Source: Candidatus Altimarinota bacterium (GTDB lineage: Bacteria; Patescibacteriota; Gracilibacteria; BD1-5; UBA2023). Taken from it: a stretch of 13,237 nt of DNA. The notes under the pieces are model-generated. The model did not search any database, was not told where the DNA came from, and saw only the letters and a program-made list of their open reading frames with translations. Below, in pieces: positions 1 to 6,547 of this stretch; the stretch's first letter is position 1, and each line of letters opens with the position of its first letter. Made by a program: the position numbers and the translations under genes. Where the stretch lies: the NCBI GenBank assembly GCA_947373235.1, contig CANBWW010000023.1:1-13237 (forward strand), written 5' to 3'.

Positions 1-276
1 TGAGAGAACGGACGGTGTTCATCCTCAGAAATAAATCGTTTTCTCCTTTCATATTTCATTATTTTTCCAATTGGTGAAATATTCTCGAATCTCATTTTTG
101 AGGTATTCGATATATCGACGTTTTTTAAAATCATCAAAAATCGGTGTCAGTGCGAATTTGCAGTAGGGACACTTTTGTCGACAGAAGGGAATGTGGATAT
201 AGAAATGTTCGGTTGTTATAGAGAGTTTGTAAAGTCTAGAAAATCCAAAGCTTAGATAGGAATAGGGAAAATGCAA
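1..276 (-). CDS. hemW: HemW-like radical SAM protein (coproporphyrinogen III oxidase-like), 5' part only
   Basis: The gene runs off the left edge; 92 codons are visible. Residues 26-39 (YIHIPFCRQKCPYC) carry the CxxxCxxC cluster motif (C32, C36, C39) that binds the radical SAM 4Fe-4S centre, followed by a Phe as in the HemN/HemW family. About 45 residues on, TIYFGGGTPS matches the family's SAM-binding GGGTP motif. In that motif the codons are TGA-GGA-TGA, and a third TGA lies a few codons upstream, so the frame is intact only if UGA is Gly. HemW relatives act in heme handling, and HemN relatives oxidise coproporphyrinogen III; the visible part cannot separate these. The start is awkward: no in-frame ATG precedes the domain, a TAA lies two codons before the TTG at 276, and that TTG adds about 24 residues not usual for the family. 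TTG is the best start I can find; a frameshift upstream is possible. Confidence 0.85.
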
Positions 277-302
277 ACCATATTATTTGACAAACGATTT
301 AT

Positions 303-386
303 TTATGAAAAATAGTTGACTTCATAGTATTCTTCATTATTATCCGCACCTCCCAAGGAGGGATCACTCTGTTTTTTAGTTTTCAT
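303..386 (-). CDS. possible 27-residue small ORF upstream of hemW
   Basis: An ATG-initiated frame of 27 residues (starts MKTKKQSD, ends YYEVNYFS) closed by TAA lies 26 bases before the TTG proposed as the hemW start. The product would be polar with an acidic C-terminal half. It has no recognisable domain, no Shine-Dalgarno sequence and no TGA codon. A leader peptide or a chance frame are both possible; I do not recognise it. The tight hairpin CCTCC-CAA-GGAGG at 349-361 lies inside it. Confidence 0.18.
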   Translation of the reverse strand: MKTKKQSDPSLGGADNNEEYYEVNYFS

Positions 387-530
387 ATTGAGAACTGACA
401 GTGGTGATGGAGAGTAGAAGTGAAGATTCTAAAAAAGCGTGTCAGTAATGTGTATGTAACTGTTGTACTTGCACCTGTGATGTTTTTTTATTTTCTAGCC
501 AAAGGAATTCTCTGAATACCTTATTTAGTA

Positions 531-561
531 AAACGCCCCATAATTGGAGGCGTTTTTTTTA
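531..561 (+). terminator. intrinsic terminator, probably bidirectional
   Basis: AAACGCC-CC and GG-A-GGCGTTT pair around the loop ATAATT, with one bulged A, followed by a run of eight T on the plus strand. Read on the minus strand the same stem is followed by TTTTAC, so it also sits well as the end of the adk transcript, whose stop codon is 14 bases away. Confidence 0.75.
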
Positions 562-574
562 TGTTCGATATATA

Positions 575-1198
575 TTACTTTCTCAGAACTGCTTCGATTT
601 CTCTAAATATTTCTTCTTCCGTTTCCTTTGCATCGATCGTATAGATCTCGTGTCCATGTCTTCTCCATGTTTCAAGAAGTGGAAGAGTATCTGAGATGGA
701 CCAAGCGATGCGTTTTCTAATAGCTTCCTCAGTATCATCGGCACGAACTATGAGTGTGTTTCCAGTTTTTGGATTGGTTTCTCCGTTGTAACTTGCTGGA
801 AATGTTTCTTGTGTCACCGGATCGATACGACGACCGCAGAGTCGCTTTACTGCTTCTTCTTCACCGAGTGCAAGATAGATCACAGAAAAATCTCCAAAAA
901 CGGGTTCGAGCGCGTCATTTTGTTCTTTTGAGCGGATCGCACCGTCGATCAGGATGCCTTTATCTGCATTTTTATCGAGAAATTTTTTCGTGAGATCGAT
1001 CACATTTTCTGTTGGAACTTTGAGTCCTTCCGCCATGATAGATTTTACTTTTTCTCCATCGGGAGTTCCATTATTTGCATATTTTCTGAGTTCTCCTCAC
1101 ATCTCGAAAAGGGTATAGTCACTGTATTTTTCCAGGATTTTTCTCGCCTGTGTTCATTTTCCAGAACCCTGGATTCCGACGAGCATGATATTTTTCAT
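575..1198 (-). CDS. adk: adenylate kinase
   Basis: Adenylate kinase interconverts ATP + AMP and 2 ADP in the cytoplasm. The 207-residue length fits the long bacterial form. The P-loop is G8-IQGSGKGTQ-A18 and G15 in it is a TGA codon; a second TGA is G34. The LID region is recognisable from the GRRIDPVT motif and the later R-ADDTEEAIRKR segment, which supplies the usual arginines. There are no zinc-finger cysteines in the LID. The AMP-side motif usually read as DGFPR is DGAIR here, so the Arg is kept but the segment is divergent. The ATG at 1198 lies 23 bases after the end of the RNase P RNA gene, with no Shine-Dalgarno sequence between, and stops at TAA. With no terminator between them, adk may be transcribed through from the rnpB promoter. 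UMP-CMP kinase-type activity cannot be excluded from sequence alone, but the LID favours Adk. Confidence 0.93.
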
Positions 1199-1221
1199 AA
1201 GACAAAATTGATTTCTAAAAA

Positions 1222-1569
1222 TACTCACAAGAAGATAATAAGCCGGATTCTGTACTTCGGTGTACATCTATCTAGGATATCGCTCACGCGATACCTCCAG
1301 CGGAGTATACCTTCGGAGACTGCTCTCGAACATTGTCTCTTCGGGTACCATTCTCCTTGCATCAGAGAGAGTTTACCACCGTGTTGCCACGATCCATCTG
1401 AGATGGACTTTTCACCTTTCTCCCTTGCGGGATAGTATTGTCTCTGTGGCACTGGTCGTATCAGACATTTTGGATATAGTGCCTGACCAAAGCCGTTAGC
1501 TTTTCTCCTTCGAGAGGGATGTCCAGACTTTCCTCACCTTTCGGCGCGTACACCTGTCTCCTTATGAGC
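1222..1569 (-). ncRNA. rnpB: RNase P RNA (class A type)
   Basis: This is the catalytic RNA that trims the 5' leader of tRNA precursors. Diagnostic blocks on the minus strand are AGACAGGTG near the 5' end, GAGGAAAGTCTGGAC (complement of 1524-1538; the usual form has GTCCGG), GGTAAACTC in the middle, and ACAGAATCCGGCTTAT near the 3' end (complement of 1238-1253). Helix P1 closes perfectly: CTCATAAGGA at the 5' end pairs with TTCTTGTGAG at the 3' end over 10 bases including G-U pairs. The 5' end is set by P1 and by the promoter lying exactly upstream. The exact 3' end is uncertain by a few bases. Confidence 0.93.
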
Positions 1570-1575
1570 GGAGTG

Positions 1576-1603
1576 AGTATAGAGAAAAATCAAGAAAAGG
1601 CAA
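1576..1603 (-). promoter_or_regulatory. rnpB promoter
   Basis: TTGCCT (1603-1598) and TATACT (1581-1576) are separated by 16 bases. Six bases after the -10 box comes G1569, which begins helix P1 of RNase P RNA, so promoter and RNA structure independently give the same start point. Confidence 0.7.
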
Positions 1604-1698
1604 ATCACGAATACCTATAAAAAATAGACAAAATCCGTCATTTATCTATCATCTTTTCATACGAATCAGATTCAGTTTATTTATCTCTAGATATTTCT

Positions 1699-2397
1699 AT
1701 GCACTATCTCCTTGGTATCGATGAAGCAGGAAGATGACCATGGGCTGGTCCAGTCGTAGGAGGGTGATTTCTGATAGAGAGTTCCTCTTTTCCATTACTT
1801 GAAAATTCTATTTCTTGAATCAATGACTCAAAACTCTTGGATCAGAAAAATCGAGAAAGAATCCTGAGTGATCTCAGAAGATATCAGAAAGAAGGGAAGT
1901 GTATGACGAGTTTTGCCTTTCGAGATGCTTCCACGATCGATGAAGTAGGAATACGCGAAGCAAATCGTCTTTGTATGCAGGAGGTGATGACAGACTTACT
2001 CAAAAACCTCAAAAAGGAAGACAAAGTAGATATTTTTATCGATGGATGTGATAATTATATTTTTGATATAGATGATGTCGGATATACGTTTTCTCGTATT
2101 TCTGCCAAGAAAAAACTGAAACTTCCACAAAAAACCGGATTGGAAAAAATCCAAGTTGAATATGTGATTGGTGGAGATAGATTGAATCCATGTATTTCGC
2201 TTGCTTCCATCATCGCGAAAGTCGAACGGGATCGTATGATGTGTGAATATAGTGAGAATTTCCCTATGTATCATTTTTCAGAACATAAGGGCTATGGGAC
2301 GAAAAAACACAGAGATGCACTTCTTAATTATGGCATAACTCCCATTCATCGCAAGAGCTATGCTCCGATCAAAAGATTGATTTTAGGAGAATCATAG
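1699..2397 (+). CDS. rnhB: ribonuclease HII
   Basis: RNase HII cuts the RNA strand of RNA-DNA hybrids and removes ribonucleotides misincorporated in DNA. The 232-residue product shows the whole family signature: GIDEAGRGPWAGPVV at 6-20 with catalytic D8 and E9; GINDSKLL at 40-47; IDG with acidic D115; SLASIIAKVERDR with the fourth acidic residue near 178; then HKGYGTKKHRDAL and YGITPIHRKSYAP. Three codons are TGA: G13, G23 and G40. G13 (DEAGRG) and G40 (before NDSK) are glycines that the family nearly always keeps. Without recoding, only the part from about residue 47 would be called. The ATG at 1699 is preceded by ATATTTCT, with no Shine-Dalgarno sequence. It ends with TAG. The 129 bases upstream are shared with the divergent rnpB; I see no clear promoter for rnhB. 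Confidence 0.95.
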
Positions 2398-2461
2398 GTA
2401 TAGTTTCACTGAATTATTTTGTATTTTTGCGTTCTGTCAAAAATCTTAAACCCTTTCTTCT

Positions 2462-3541
2462 ATGCGTACATTTCGTATATTTCTTTGTCTGTTAGTTCTC
2501 TTTCCGACGAGTTCATTTGCTGTGAGTGGTATGCTTGATCCGACAACAACGGTCGACCAACTTTCTCTTTTGATTAAGCAATATACAGTCCTCATTAATC
2601 AACTCCAAGCAGAAAACACCATTCTTAAAAATGAGATGATGAAGGCAAATATAAAAATTCCACTGAGCGATTTTTCTGGAGCGATTGCACAGACGCTTCC
2701 AACTCAACTTGGAACAGCGACGAGTGCAACTATCTCAACTACCTCTACCTCATCGACCGTTCCAGTTATTTCCACTAGTACAGTTACGTCTATTACGAAT
2801 CCTGATTATCGAGCTTTTGTTACACAGATCCATAAAGACTGGGGGGCCATACAAAAAGCCTATGCACTTCCAGAAGCGAGTCGTCTTGCGGGATATGAGT
2901 TTATCCAAACAGGATGACTCGATCATGTATTTGCAGATATTTCTTATGGAAATAGTGCTTCTGGTGGTGTCTATGATGCAAAGATTTTATATCAATATGA
3001 GAAAAAAGAATATAAAAGAAAATTGATCGGATATTTCGTCTACGATCCAACGACTCAGAAATATGTGACAAAATCTGGTGCCAATCCTTTCGGTGGAGTA
3101 CTCAGAAACTTTCTGAAGGATCCTGATTTTGGAAGTGTTCTCACGACTCTTTTTCCATCTTCCTCAACGGGTAGTTCCACTTCTACTACAATTCCAGTAG
3201 TGACAACTCTTCCTGCTATTGCATCGACTGGAACCGTAAGTCCGACGAGTTCGACCATCGCTGATATCACTCAGGCCTATACGGATCGTCGATATCTCAC
3301 GACGATATCTCTCGCGAATAATTATCTTGCAAAAAATCCTGCACAAAAAGACGTTCTTAGAATCCTCTATCGTACGTACTTTATTATCTGAAGATATCCA
3401 GAATCTCTCACGGCTCTTGCTCAACTCGAAACACTGGGAACACTTGACCGTGAAACTGCTTGTGATGCTGAAGTAGTAGCAACCTATAATAAAAATACGA
3501 CACTTGTAACGAAGTATCAAACCATCTGTGATAAGAAATAA
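2462..3541 (+). CDS. secreted Ser/Thr-rich protein of unknown function with C-terminal helical (TPR-like) region
   Basis: I do not recognise the 359-residue product. Residues 1-20 form a signal peptide (MRTFRIFLCLLVLFP, then TSSFA as likely cleavage site). Residues about 35-62 look like a short coiled coil (heptad-like Leu/Ile in LLIKQYTVLINQLQAE). A Ser/Thr-rich linker follows at about 82-112. Next comes a mixed globular part of about 120 residues containing DISYGNSASGGVYDAK, then a second Ser/Thr/Pro linker at about 236-272. The last 80 residues are helical and resemble TPR units (YLAKNPAQKDVLRILYRTYF, then GRYPESLTALAQLE). G152 and G310 are TGA codons. The start is the ATG preceded by CTTTCTTCT; the end is TAA, just before a terminator. 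It follows rnhB by 64 bases on the same strand. The architecture suggests an exported envelope protein; any function would be a guess. Confidence 0.8.
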
Positions 3542-3543
3542 AA

Positions 3544-3574
3544 AGAAGGAATCCTAACTATGGATTCCCTCTTT
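3544..3574. terminator. bidirectional terminator between convergent genes
   Basis: GGAATCC and GGATTCC form a 7-base stem around TAACTAT, extended by AGA/TCT beyond a mismatch. The plus strand then has eight T. On the minus strand the stem is followed by TTCTTTTTATTTC. The stem includes the stop codon of the minus-strand gene, so it ends both convergent transcripts. Confidence 0.75.
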
Positions 3575-3919
3575 TTTTTGCTTGATCGTGAGTTTCATCT
3601 TTGCGATCTTGTCTTGTATGGGGGTAGTTTTCAGTGAGAAACTACTCCCACATCCACACCGAGTATTTATTTTTTCACTGGAGACGATCCACTTATTTCC
3701 AACATGGGTTATTTTTGCTGATTCAAAAAAATCTCCATGTTCATTTTCTGTATATATCTCTATTCCATCTTGAGTTCAAGATTCTTTGAAGGTATTATTT
3801 TTTTCTTCTGTGACGAGTACTTTTTGTCCTGCACAACCTTTTTCTATCAAGGTTATACTCACTTGATGAATATTTCTTGTTTTCCAGTCGCTGATTGTTT
3901 TTTTGTCAAAAGTAGGCAT
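3554..3919 (-). CDS. A-type iron-sulfur carrier-like protein (IscA/ErpA/HesB family)
   Basis: Members of this family carry or scaffold Fe-S clusters. The 121-residue product has the three defining cysteines: C29 in EKGCAGQK, and C88 and C90 in RCGCGSSF, the HesB signature (C-G-C-G-x-S-F). The spacing from the first to the second Cys is 59 residues, slightly shorter than in E. coli IscA. The C-terminal tail after SSF is Lys-rich and longer than usual. G48 is a TGA codon, so standard-code annotation would split the gene. The ATG lies 28 bases after the stop of the gene upstream, so the two are probably co-transcribed; it ends in TAG inside the shared terminator. No other Fe-S assembly gene (sufB, sufC, iscS) is in the window. 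Which A-type subgroup it belongs to is not clear. Confidence 0.82.
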
Positions 3920-3947
3920 GAGAGTTTTATATATTTTAAATTAATTT

Positions 3948-5039
3948 CTACGGAAGGATCATCTTATAATTCCAAGTATTATCACTATTTTTTTTCACTG
4001 TAAAGTTTTTCTGAGATATGAGCGTTGGTATATGAGAAATACCACTTGAGTTTATGAGATCTGTACCTGTTTTTGCATCAGGGAATTTTTTACCGAGTTC
4101 TGATACATATCAGAGATAGAGTTGTTTTATACCTCTACGAGCTGAATCAACACAGTTATCACTACTGACCGCGAGCGGATTTTTGGTATCTTTGTATTCA
4201 GGAAGATTTTTCTCAGTTTCTTCGATCCACTTTATATCTGCAGGAGTACTTGGGAGGATTTTACTAAATCTTTCGAGGAGAGAGTTTGTCTCAGTGTGAC
4301 AGACTTCATCTTCATCGTATCCACCCAAACCTATAAGAAAAAATCGTGTTGCAGCACTGAGATAGTCTCCACTTTCCGCTCGTTCAAGTACTGATAAAAA
4401 TCGCGAAGATGTCGGAGCATCTGACTGCATACTGGCAATCTTATAATAATTCTCAGAGGCTTTTTTATCTCATAAATTATTGGAAACGGTTGCCATATAA
4501 TATGGAATCATGCCATCAAAACATGGATTTTGTAAATTTTGATTATTCCAGAGTGCATTTCCGAGTTCTTGTGTGGTGATTTCGGATATTTTTTTCTGGT
4601 CACAGTTGACGGACATTCATTTTTGTCAGATTGTATACGCGGATTTTGCAAGTGTAAGATCTGTTGTATATGTTGGTTTTTCTTCATTTGGATTTGGTGT
4701 CATCAAAAGAAGCATCGTGTATGGTCGAGTAAAATAAGGATGCAGATCGCTTATGAGTCAAACGACAGGATTCATAAAGTCGGTATACTTTCCATTTCCG
4801 ATGTTATCCCCCATATACTGTATCAGCTCGATCCAGAGAGTGTCAGCATACGTATGACTATTTCCCGCGCTCGTCAGAAGGACAGTTTCTTTTGATGGAA
4901 GAAGTTCTGGATGAAGTCGACGATATTCTCAGAGTTTGAGATATTCAGTATAAGATAATCCAGTTGCTATTTTATAACAAACGAAAAAACTTCCCAGAAA
5001 GAATATGTTACCGAGAATGAGAAGTATTATTTTTTTCAT
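3948..5039 (-). CDS. membrane-anchored protein of unknown function with helical-repeat features
   Basis: I do not recognise the 363-residue product. It begins with a Lys pair and a hydrophobic stretch (about residues 4-22, IILLILGNIFFLGSFFV) that would be a signal anchor; no lipobox is present although a Cys follows. The rest should lie outside the membrane. In the middle, YYMATVSNNLG then KKASENYYKIA reads like one TPR hairpin, and RAESGDYLSAATRFFLIG like a second, so a helical-repeat fold is plausible. Several cysteines lie in the soluble part (in VNCDQ, NPCFDG, EVCHTE, DNCVD), possibly as disulfides. Six of 23 glycines are TGA codons. It starts 11 bases after the stop of the khpB-like gene and is followed after 28 bases by the Fe-S carrier gene, so it is the middle gene of a likely operon. 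It ends in TAG. Confidence 0.8.
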
Positions 5040-5050
5040 AGCTGCAAAAT

Positions 5051-5572
5051 CTATATCCCAATACCATCTTCAGCGATTTTTATATGTTCTTCCTCAGTTT
5101 TTTTATTTTTTATTTCTGATTCTTTCTGTGGTTTTCCAGAAAAATGAATACAGAGAATTCTCTCTACTCCTTCGCCTTCGCTCTGAGTCGAAAGGCCTTC
5201 TATTTTCTTTTCTGCTATATAATCATGAGCTTTTTTACGTTCATAAGGTGTGAGATTTGGTACTCGCATCAATCCACCAGCAACCATTACTGAACTTATT
5301 TTTGTATCGAGAAATGTATATAATCTCGTTTCTTTATTCTTTATATAATCATTTACCTCGAGGTGCACGTGTGTAAACTTCTCTCGCTTTTTCTCTATCA
5401 TGCGTCAGAGAAGATGTGAAAATGCCTCTAGATTTTTTCCATACATTCCGATCAGGAGATGAGAGTCAGGACTTTTTAGAGATATAGAAACATCATCTCC
5501 AGAATCTTTTATTTCCAGTGTATCGATCTGGATTCCCAGATTTTGAAAAAAAAGGGTAATAAATTCATTCAT
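5051..5572 (-). CDS. khpB: KH-R3H single-stranded nucleic acid-binding protein (KhpB/Jag/EloR type)
   Basis: The 173-residue product has the two-domain order of KhpB/Jag. A KH domain at about 28-90 contains LLIGMYGKNLEAFSHLLGR, where IGMYGKNL (41-48) is the GxxG RNA-binding loop. An R3H domain follows, with LTPYERKKAHDYI (R-x3-H core) and the downstream TQSEGEGVERILCIHF. The N-terminal Jag_N domain of the Firmicutes protein is absent, as in many shorter homologues. The C-terminal 35 residues are charged and probably disordered. G56, in the KH domain, is a TGA codon. Family members bind RNA and in Gram-positive bacteria affect cell elongation; that role is not assured here. jag usually sits after yidC, which is not seen here. 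The ATG at 5572 has no Shine-Dalgarno sequence; it ends in TAG. Confidence 0.88.
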
Positions 5573-5593
5573 ACGGTAGAAAATTATGTACCA

Positions 5594-5599
5594 AGTATA
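5594..5599 (-). promoter_or_regulatory. possible -10 box for the khpB cluster
   Basis: TATACT lies 21 bases before the khpB ATG on the minus strand, with no good -35 hexamer at the right distance. The position suits a short untranslated leader. Confidence 0.3.
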
Positions 5600-5639
5600 T
5601 GGAAAAGCTGGAAAAATAAAAATTTTTGTCAGTCAGAAT

Positions 5640-5667
5640 TTGCAAAAGTGAGGATTTTTTATAGAAT
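5640..5667 (+). promoter_or_regulatory. possible promoter for tRNA-Ser
   Basis: TTGCAA (5640-5645) and TAGAAT (5662-5667) are spaced 16 bases apart on the plus strand and would start a transcript about 90 bases before the tRNA. This is the best pair I found in the 194 bases between khpB and the tRNA; otherwise that gap shows nothing. Confidence 0.3.
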
Positions 5668-5766
5668 CTGCCCACATTTATAAATGGATCGTTTTATCTC
5701 TTTTAGGGAGGTTCAATTTGATTTGCTCAGTCTTTGCCACAGTCCATTTTGTTTCTTGAGTTTTCT

Positions 5767-5854
5767 GGAGAGGTCGCATAGTGGCTTAGTGCGCACCCTT
5801 GGAAAGGGTGTATACCGCAAGGTATCGGGGGTTCGAATCCCCCTCTCTCCGCCA
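5767..5854 (+). tRNA. tRNA-Ser (anticodon GGA)
   Basis: The 88-base gene includes an encoded CCA. The acceptor arm GGAGAGG pairs with TCTCTCC, with G73 as discriminator, typical of serine. The anticodon stem CACCC/GGGTG encloses TTGGAAA, giving anticodon GGA at 5801-5803, which reads UCC and UCU. The long variable arm ATACC-GCAA-GGTAT is the class II feature expected for Ser. The T arm is GGGGG-TTCGAAT-CCCCC. Confidence 0.97.
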
Positions 5855-5865
5855 TGCATCAAGTT

Positions 5866-5898
5866 AAAATAAGAGAAGTTGCCTTCTCTTATTTTTTT
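5866..5898 (+). terminator. terminator after tRNA-Ser
   Basis: A 13-base perfect stem, AAAATAAGAGAAG with CTTCTCTTATTTT and loop TTGC, continues directly into a T run. Confidence 0.88.
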
Positions 5899-5926
5899 GA
5901 TATACTCCCTTCAGTACATATATGAT
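5897..5926 (+). promoter_or_regulatory. possible promoter of the CsoR-family gene
   Basis: TTGATA (5897-5902) and TATGAT (5921-5926) are 18 bases apart. The perfect palindrome ATTAATTAAT at 5957-5966 lies between this site and the ATG and could serve as an operator, but it lacks the G/C tracts typical of known CsoR operators. Confidence 0.3.
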
Positions 5927-5976
5927 TTTTTGCTTTTCAGCCTTGATTTATATGGCATTAATTAATCTTCTTTGTT

Positions 5977-6243
5977 ATGAAAATAAAAGATTTTGCACAG
6001 AAAAAACGTGTATCAGACCGTCTTCGCCGGATCGAAGGACAGATTCGTGGGGTTATACAGATGATCGAAGACGAAGCTGGAGTAAAAGAAATTATCCAAC
6101 AACTTTCTGCTATCCGAAGTGCTGTTGGTCAAGCAGCAAATGAAGAGATTGTCTGTGCTTTTGAGCGTGTTTCCGAAAAGAAAACCAGTCTTTCACAGGA
6201 AGATTTTGATGAAATCCGTGTATTTCTCAAAACGGTGCGTTAA
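5977..6243 (+). CDS. CsoR/FrmR-family (DUF156) transcriptional regulator lacking the usual metal ligands
   Basis: This 88-residue all-helical protein fits the DUF156 family of small homotetrameric repressors that respond to Cu(I), Ni(II), formaldehyde or sulfur species. The hallmark helix RLRRIEGQIRGVIQMIEDE (14-32) and the following QLSAIRSAV segment are clear. The ligands of classical copper sensors are mostly missing: the first Cys position reads as GVKEII with no Cys, and the His of the H-x3-C pair aligns with Ala in IVCAFERV. One Cys remains beside that site. The ligand therefore cannot be predicted as copper. The ATG follows TTCTTTGTT, with no Shine-Dalgarno sequence. No TGA codon occurs among its four glycines. 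No obvious efflux or detoxification target gene lies beside it. Confidence 0.87.
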   Translation: MKIKDFAQKKRVSDRLRRIEGQIRGVIQMIEDEAGVKEIIQQLSAIRSAVGQAANEEIVCAFERVSEKKTSLSQEDFDEIRVFLKTVR

Positions 6244-6259
6244 ATTTCATCCTTTCAAA

Positions 6260-6290
6260 AATCCTCTGTAAGAAAGAGGATTGTTTCTTA
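6260..6290 (+). terminator. probable terminator of the CsoR-family gene
   Basis: AATCCTCT and AGAGGATT form an 8-base stem with a 7-base loop, 16 bases after the stop codon. The following TTGTTTCTT is a broken T tract, so it may be leaky. Confidence 0.5.
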
Positions 6291-6311
6291 TGTGAAGAAT
6301 TCTAAAAAAGT

Positions 6312-6339
6312 TTGCATTTTTGTATCTTTCGAGTATTCT
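6312..6339 (+). promoter_or_regulatory. promoter-like site, distal to topA
   Basis: TTGCAT (6312-6317) and TATTCT (6334-6339) have a 16-base spacer. It would give topA a long leader of about 200 bases or drive a separate short RNA. Confidence 0.35.
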
Positions 6340-6493
6340 CCCTGTGTTAAAGCAAACCTCAACTTATTCACTGGCGCCTGGTGGTTCTTGCAAAAGTGAA
6401 ATCTACGAAGTATCCTGGTCCGATCTTCACTCCATGAGATTCTATATTATACATACATTTCTCTTTTTTGATTTTACAAAATATATTTTTGTT

Positions 6494-6521
6494 TTGACTT
6501 TTTTTCTCGTCTCTCCATAGT
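6494..6521 (+). promoter_or_regulatory. topA proximal promoter
   Basis: TTGACT (6494-6499) and CATAGT (6516-6521) have a 16-base spacer, 26 bases before the topA ATG. It is the best-placed promoter for topA. Confidence 0.5.
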
Positions 6522-6547
6522 AAGGGGCAATAATCTCCTTCTTCATT

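Larger units (their letters stand above)
277..574. other. intergenic region between adk and hemW with a promoter-like site and an inverted repeat
   Basis: No convincing protein gene fills this stretch. On the plus strand there is a promoter-like pair, TTGACT (316-321) and TATTAT (338-343), 16 bases apart; then the tight hairpin CCTCC-CAA-GGAGG; then the inverted repeat ACTGACA (394-400) / TGTCAGT (440-446); then the terminator at 531-561. Together these could bound a plus-strand RNA of about 210 bases. In such AT-rich DNA, promoter-like hexamers arise easily by chance. Confidence 0.3.
6244..6547 (+). other. leader region between the CsoR-family gene and topA
   Basis: No protein gene is supported here. 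It holds a terminator-like hairpin (6260-6282), two promoter-like sites (6312-6339 and 6494-6521), and between them a locally GC-richer stretch (about 6360-6435) with overlapping alternative hairpins: AGTGAA (6395-6400) can pair with TTCACT (6426-6431), or GAAG-ATC (6407-6414) with GATCTTC (6422-6428). The second pairing has a bulged T and the loop CTGGTCC. Confidence 0.4.

Noticed and set aside
420..643. GTG-initiated plus-strand frame with a hydrophobic stretch
   Set aside because: It runs through the terminator at 531-561 and then antisense into adk, with no start signal or motif.
1208..1499. Small frames on both strands around 1200-1500
   Set aside because: They lie within the RNase P RNA gene, which is supported by conserved sequence blocks and helix P1.
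4539..4895. 118-codon plus-strand frame
   Set aside because: It is antisense to the 363-residue minus-strand gene, which has a signal anchor, consistent codon use and operon context.
5684..5872. Short plus-strand frame running through tRNA-Ser
   Set aside because: It covers the tRNA gene and has no protein-like features; reading frames across tRNA genes are common artefacts.
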